From assembly GCA_037974665.1 (NCBI GenBank), contig CM075780.1, positions 1,646,501-1,710,500 on the forward strand: DNA of 64,000 bases. The letters run 5' to 3'. The DNA comes from Ehretia macrophylla (Eukaryota; Streptophyta; Magnoliopsida; Boraginales; Ehretiaceae). Both the position numbers and the translations under genes were made by a program. How positions within the stretch are numbered: the stretch's first letter is position 1; each line of letters opens with the position of its first letter. Below the pieces are notes generated by a model that saw only the letters and a program-made list of their open reading frames with translations, was not told where the DNA came from and did not search any database. Shown here piece after piece: positions 58,434 through 64,000 of this stretch.

Positions 58434-60318
58434 TGTCTCGACCCAACCCGGCCTATAAGGTTAGAGTAGGGTGTGAACTAAACATTCAAGTAATGTCACG
58501 TGCTTAGCTGTTTATGAAGATTTAACACCTAATGGTTTAGTCTAAACTCCAAAGTTTTTTGGTAAACTGGCAGCATAACGGCTGTAATTGGGCTCTTTGG
58601 TTTGACCAAATTCTCTAAATGCCGTAATTATTCCAATCGTTAATCCAATTCCATTAAGGACTCCTATTTGTCACCAACCGATTTGCCTACTAGTTTATCT
58701 TGAAAGTCTCATTTGGTTAATAAGCCTAACATGATAACTATGTCCCGTTTATTTGTCAATTTCCTATCATACGAGTACCTATTATCCTTTAGTTTGCAAA
58801 TGAGCTCCTAAGTGAAATTAGATAGAATTAAATTAGTTGATTGTTCATCTAGTGGTTTGAATGCCTACGATAACTATTAATTAAGAAAACGAAAGCAAAC
58901 AACCAAATAAAAGTTCGTCCGGTTATAGATAGTACAATCCCAGAATTAGACCCAAATTACAACGGGGTCATTTAAATCAATGAAATGAGTAGTTTGCAAT
59001 TAAACACAACATCCATATAGCAACCACTTTCATGCAAGCACAAAAGCACGTAGGGACAGGCAATCACTCCAAGGAACCGTTGTTAGGCACATCGTCCTCG
59101 GGTACCTGTTCTTGATCTTCTTCACCTGAGATGATAAAAGAGGGTGAGTCCTTATGAACTCAGCGAGGGAAAATGAGAATTACCTTTTGAAACTCATTTT
59201 CCGGTTCAATTATGAAAATTCCTTTTTGAAAACATGTCACGTATTACAAATAATAAGGTAAGCAAATATATGAAACAAATCGAGTAACAGATACATTTAC
59301 CAATCATTTCAAGGATACGGTGAGCATTTGCTCTCAATTTCAATTTCGATACAATTGTTGCGGCCGACTTCAATCATCCACTTATCGCTCCCAATTGGGT
59401 GTACTCCGGATGTACGCCGAAACCTATGACCTAACTCTCCGAGGGTGGAATGCCAAGCGAGATAGGTAATTGGACCATGGTAGTCACGGTAGCACCGGCA
59501 AGCCCTATGCCGCCCGGCGTTCATGAAAAACTACCATGCCACACTGAAAGGTTGCAATCCCATATGCAATGCACATTTATAACATTTAACATATCACATT
59601 AGGAGGACAACAAAGTAGGTCGCCTCTGAGCAGTTATAAGATCACACGTTGTCAAGTAATCAAACAAGGCATGATAAGACAAGTAATTTCACTTGAAAGA
59701 CATATAGAGCCATATGAACATTAAACGGGCAGCCATGTAACACATGCAAGTCAAGCCATATAGCTCATTTCGAAGCCTTGACCTAGAAGTCCTAACCTAG
59801 GAATAGTTTAGTATTATTTTATTGTTAGTGGAGTTTGTAGAGAATTTGAATTAGGAATATAATATTGGTTAGTGGATTGTGCAGGATTATTTTAGTGTCT
59901 AGTGCTTTGTGTAGGATTCTTTCTTGATTAACGTGGTGGCACGGATTCCTAGATCTAGGGCACGCACTACGAGGTAGGACACGAACTACAAGACGAATGC
60001 ATGTTTTTCAAGTAAATGCACACAACCCTAAATGAATGCACGTAATTCAATGCAATGCACGTAAATTGAAGTACGACTCTTAAACCTAGGTTAGGACACG
60101 CAATTCAAGGTCAAGGCATGCAAAATGAGATAACACACGCAATTCGAAGTCGGGGCACATAAGTCGAGGATTAGGGCACATAATTCTAGGTCAAGGCACA
60201 AATGACGAGGCATGCACGAAAACCAAGACAGGGCACGTAATCCAAGGTCAGTCATATCATTCTTGGTCTATGGCACGTAAATCGAGGTAATACACGTTAT
60301 TCGGGGTCGGGCCTCACA
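58434..60318 (-). repeat. Shortened LTR (1,885 bp) of the minus-strand element
   Basis: Begins (plus strand) tgtctcgacccaaccc and ends gtcgggcctcaca, the reverse of TGTGAGGCCC...ACA. Relative to the 4.15-kb LTR it lacks about 1.85 kb: the sequence equal to ~46968 joins sequence equal to ~48815 via a short unrelated stretch near 59775-59805. Diverged from the left and right LTRs by many changes. Confidence 0.85.
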
Positions 60319-60342
60319 TCCTTCCCTCCTTAAAATAATTTC
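60319..60342 (-). promoter_or_regulatory. Polypurine tract of the minus-strand element
   Basis: tccttccctcctt (plus strand) next to the LTR reads aaggagggaagga on the element strand. It matches the tract at 53346. Confidence 0.83.
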
Positions 60343-61408
60343 ATCCCGAAATTCATTCCTGCCTATTGAGGTCATTTAGACGGATTCGGACCCTTGTTAT
60401 TCTTCCTACTCCGGTTCATCCCGTTTTTGGCGATCTCTTACCACAACCAATTCACTTCCTATGTTTCTCCAATCATTTAGTTCGGTGTGACCTCTACATT
60501 TACAGTTCTCTCCTTTGAATGACTCTATTCTCCATTTGATCTTAAGGTCAAGTTTATTAACTAAGGTTAGAATCTCCATACATAGTCATCAAGGCTGCAT
60601 CGGTATTCAGACTATATAACTATAACTCCAAAATCATGACTCATGTTGTATCAATCTCGCATTCATACCTCAAAAGGAATATCACAATAATTCCATGATC
60701 CTAGGGTGACATACGCTAATTTCAAGATGATAGGTCTATATCCGATTTACATATCCTATCTACTAGCTTCAAAATTGCTAACACGTAGGACCTACACATG
60801 TTATGGATCATTTCTACAACACGACCCTATCTTCAAGAATAACTCACCAAACAACTAATCCATCTCAAATCGTCATCTATCGACAATATCATAATCCTTA
60901 TCTCGTAGGTACGTTAGATTAACAAATCTTCTAATGACTAGTCTCCCGGTTACAGGCTTCTATTCACTAACATTCTTCCCCAGTTCCGTTAACCTTTACG
61001 CTCGTAATCAAGGAGAAAGACCGTTGAGATTCATGAAACTCAAACTCTAAGGTTTATTAAGTACCACCAACAAATTGCCATCGAAATTGCATAGGTAAAC
61101 TAATCATGATACAATAGTTCAACTCTTACAAGTAAATTTCATCAGCTTGTGATCCACAATTTATTTCCTTATTCAAATCTCTATTTTCAAGGCACAAGGC
61201 TTCAAAATTTTCTTTTAATCTTATCCAAAACTCCTAAGACGAATAGTTTCAACCTCAAATAAATTCCACTCATCTCAATCCAAGGTTATGTCATACTTTA
61301 GAAGACAATGGTCCTACACACTTAGCGACCTAGTCATTCCTTCGAACACTTAATGCCCACCAATATATCTCCAACATTAATGTTACTAAGCTGGGTTCAT
61401 AGTCATGT
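60319..61408 (-). mobile_element. Internal region fragment of the minus-strand element
   Basis: Reverse-complement homologue of about 52262-53358, with many point changes and no open frame of note. It ends at agtcatgt, where the homology breaks because of the insertion at 61409. Confidence 0.83.
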
Positions 61409-64000
61409 TGTGAGGCCCGACCCCGATTTGCGTGCGAAACCTCGCTTCGTGTGCCCTAACCTAGATTTGCGTGCCATGACCTAGGTTTAAGAATTGTGTT
61501 CATTTTATGTGCCATACATTGAATTACATTCATTCAATTAGCGTTGCGTGCATTTACTTGAAAAACGTGTGTTCGTCTCGTAGTTCGTGTCCTACCTCGT
61601 AGTGCGTGCCCTAGACCTAGGAATGCATGCCTTCACGCTAATCAAGAAAGCATCTTTCACGGAGCACTAGACTATTAAACAATCCTACAAAATCCACTAT
61701 CAATATAATAATCCTAATTCAACTCACTAGAAGACAAAAAATGCACCAAACACTAAACATTCTTCATTCTTTATTTCTTTTCTTTTGCACTTCCAAACAC
61801 ATGCAATAAAATAAGCTCAACCAAGACAAAATTTCAGAATTTTCCACATGCTTGGCCGACCACTAGGTGGCATTTGTGCATGCTTATTCAATATAATTTA
61901 ATTCCTAGACACATTTAGACAAACTATGACACAAATGCATAAAAAAATGACCAAAACCACCTCAAATCTCTCTCTTGCTCGACCAAAAACTCATAGCCCA
62001 TGCTAGCATTTCAAATTTCCACCTTGAAGACACAAAAAATTCAGATTTGGAAGCCCAAGGCCGACATGCTCCTCAAATTTGCAAAAGGCTTCATTGTTTG
62101 TCATTTTCTTCATTTCTCTTTCATTTTTTTCTCTCTTCATCTCATTTTCCTCTCTCATTCTCGGCCTTGGCTGAGTTCTTCATCTCCATAGCTTCTCTTC
62201 TTCACACCATAGCTAAGCAAAGCAAGCTACAAGCAAAGAACCTCAACCGAGCTAGCTAGGAGGTAAAAATTACACTTGCATGTGCATTGAAGACTCCATT
62301 CGGCCTAGGTAAGCTTCTTGGCATCCATTTATTTTCTTCATGTTATGACCTCATGCATGTGGTAAGAGATTGATCACTAAGCTAGGAAAAATAGAGAAAA
62401 GCTAGTTGGGATTTCGGCTAAGCAAGGAGAGGAAGAAAGTTGAGCTTCAACAAGGTTTTTGAGCATCTTTTGGTTGATTGCTAAGGTGAGGGTTAAAACC
62501 TTTTGAAAACTCTTCAAAAATTCACATGCATTCTCATAAATGTGTGTATTTGCTTCTGTACTTGAGCTATATGGTCGTTCATAAGCTTAAACAACCATGC
62601 ATGGCAAGATCTAGGCTTGAAAATTATGCTAGGAGAAGTCGAAATAGGCCGAAGCTAATTTTGACTCTAAGGTCCTCAAAATGGCACATCTTTTAAATAT
62701 GACCAAATCTGGAAATCTGGAAAAATGAAGCAGGTTTTGGCAGATGCACTGACCTTGTGGAACGAACCATATTGACTTAGTAAATGATGTCCGAAATGCA
62801 TGAAATTTGGTGTGCTACTAGAGTTTTCAGTTCTGGACAATTTTGTCAGAAATGGACCAAGGCTAAAACTGAACCTAACGACCTCAAAATCGTCAATTTC
62901 TGAAACGTGTGTAAATCTGGACAGTTTTGTGCTATCTCACTGTATCGGCTATAACTAATGATTCTGAACTCCAATTGATGCAAGGTTTGTTTTTGATTTT
63001 AGCTAACTTCTTAAGATTTAATTTGACATCTTATTCACTGGATTTGGAGATTTTTTGATTATCCTATTGATTGTGAGAAAACAGCCTATTGCAGTAAGGG
63101 TTTCACTTAATGTTGTACTTAGAAAAATTGTGGTGACTTCTCTTGTTGAATTAAATGCTTTGGATTGTAGCTTCGGGATGTTGTGTGGACTGTTTTGAAT
63201 TTTTGAGGATGTTGAATTAAATGATGCATGGTTTGAGATTGACTTTGAGTTGGGTTGAGGCTCAAATTGCACGAATATACACGAAATGGAAACCCGAATG
63301 ACTAGGTAGTTTTGCTAAGTATTGATCATTTGTATATTGTGTGGAAATTATATGCTTAATGGGCTTCCCGTAAATGTCTTATAACTTCAAATGTGATTTC
63401 GACCATTGCATGTTGTCAAATAAGTTTTTCTTGTAACCAAACCCACGTAAATGTTGTTGCATGTTGAATAATCGTACCACTTGATTACGTGGACTTCGAA
63501 ATGAGTTATATGGATTGACTTACATGTGTTACATCGCTGCCCGTTTAATATTCACATGGCTCTATATGCCTTTCAAGTGAAATTACTTGTCTTATCGTGC
63601 CTTGTTTGACTACTTGACAACGTGCAATCTTATAACTGTTCGGAGGTGACCTACTTTGTTGTCCTCCTAATGTGATATGTTAAATGTTATAAATGTGCAT
63701 TGCATACGAGGTTGCAACCTTTCATTGTGGCATGGTAGCGTTTCACGAACGCCGGGCGGCATAGGGCTTGCCGGTGCTCCCGAGACTACCATGGTCCAAT
63801 TCCCTCTCTCGCTTGGCATTCCACCCTCGGAGAGTTGGGTCGTAGGTTTCGGGGTACATCTGGAGTACACCCAATTAGGCGCGATAAGTGGATTATTGAA
63901 GTCAGCCGCAACAATTGTATCGGAATTGAAATTGAGAGCAAATGCTCACCGTATCCTTGAAATGATTGGTAAATGTATCTATTACTCGATTTGTTTCATA
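61409..64000 (+). mobile_element. Third LTR (plus strand), nested insertion, cut by window end
   Basis: Starts TGTGAGGCCCGACCCCG inside the minus-strand element and follows the LTR layout (ACGTG repeats, CT-rich stretch near 62100-62200, gaaattggtg region, GC-rich block at 63746-63912). It lacks about 130 bp near 62642 and the 72-bp duplication. The bases catgt before it are the expected left copy of the target-site duplication. No gene seen. Confidence 0.82.

Larger units (their letters stand above)
58434..61408 (-). mobile_element. Minus-strand relative of the LTR element: 3' LTR plus partial internal region
   Basis: Reading right to left: 1.1 kb of internal DNA, a polypurine tract, then an LTR that ends in 5S spacer. 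No coding capacity seen. The element is cut on its 5' side by the plus-strand LTR that starts at 61409. The adjoining 5S bases gtgtt (58429-58433) are the expected target-site copy, but the other end is outside the window. Confidence 0.85.

Noticed and set aside
58434-64000. A single intact LTR element from 58434 to 64000 with inverted ends
   Set aside because: The two LTR-like ends are in opposite orientation and of different subtypes, and internal homology stops exactly at the TGTGAGG start at 61409. Two nested elements explain it better.

Overview
The window is plant nuclear DNA: a long 5S ribosomal RNA gene array broken by LTR retrotransposons. I see no credible protein-coding gene. The organism call rests on three things seen directly. 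First, an angiosperm-type 5S rRNA sequence of about 119 bp recurs, with its GGATCC site near +30 and the expected internal control region. Second, each copy is followed by T-runs typical of RNA polymerase III termination. Third, the LTR elements carry the plant initiator-methionine tRNA primer site TGGTATCAGAGC. I cannot name the species.

Layout. (1) Positions 1-33,979: block A, about 51 tandem units of about 677 bp with the 5S gene on the minus strand. One unit (near 3,549) has lost its gene, one (14,143) keeps only the first ~56 bases, and one (18,819) has an internal 20-bp duplication. (2) Positions 33,940-34,047: a head-to-head junction with a duplicated 26-bp promoter segment. (3) Positions 34,032-43,195: block B, 14 units with the gene on the plus strand. 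(4) Position 43,195/43,196: a second orientation switch, without a gene at the join. (5) Positions 43,196-46,326 and 57,820-58,433: block C, back on the minus strand, with five genes. (6) Positions 46,327-57,819: a retroelement made of a 4.15-kb LTR, a 2.9-kb internal region without gag or pol, a second nearly identical 4.15-kb LTR, then a truncated second copy of the internal 5' end with its own primer site. (7) Positions 58,434-61,408: a related element on the minus strand (shortened LTR plus 1.1 kb of internal DNA). It is interrupted at 61,409 by a third, plus-strand LTR that runs off the window.

In all I count 68 full or nearly full 5S copies and one truncated copy. Many copies carry C-to-T type changes at CpG and CHG sites and some hit the internal control region, so a large part of this array is probably silent or pseudogenic. 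The array has clear higher-order structure: an old 10-11 unit duplication, recent 2-, 4- and 5-unit duplications, a chimeric unit near 22.0 kb, and a switch of spacer subfamily near 23 kb. These fit unequal exchange and gene conversion. The LTR pair differs at only about eight places that I could find, so that insertion is young. The element looks like a non-autonomous (LARD-type) relative of Ty3/gypsy elements, by its PBS, its polypurine tract and the short sequence in front of it.
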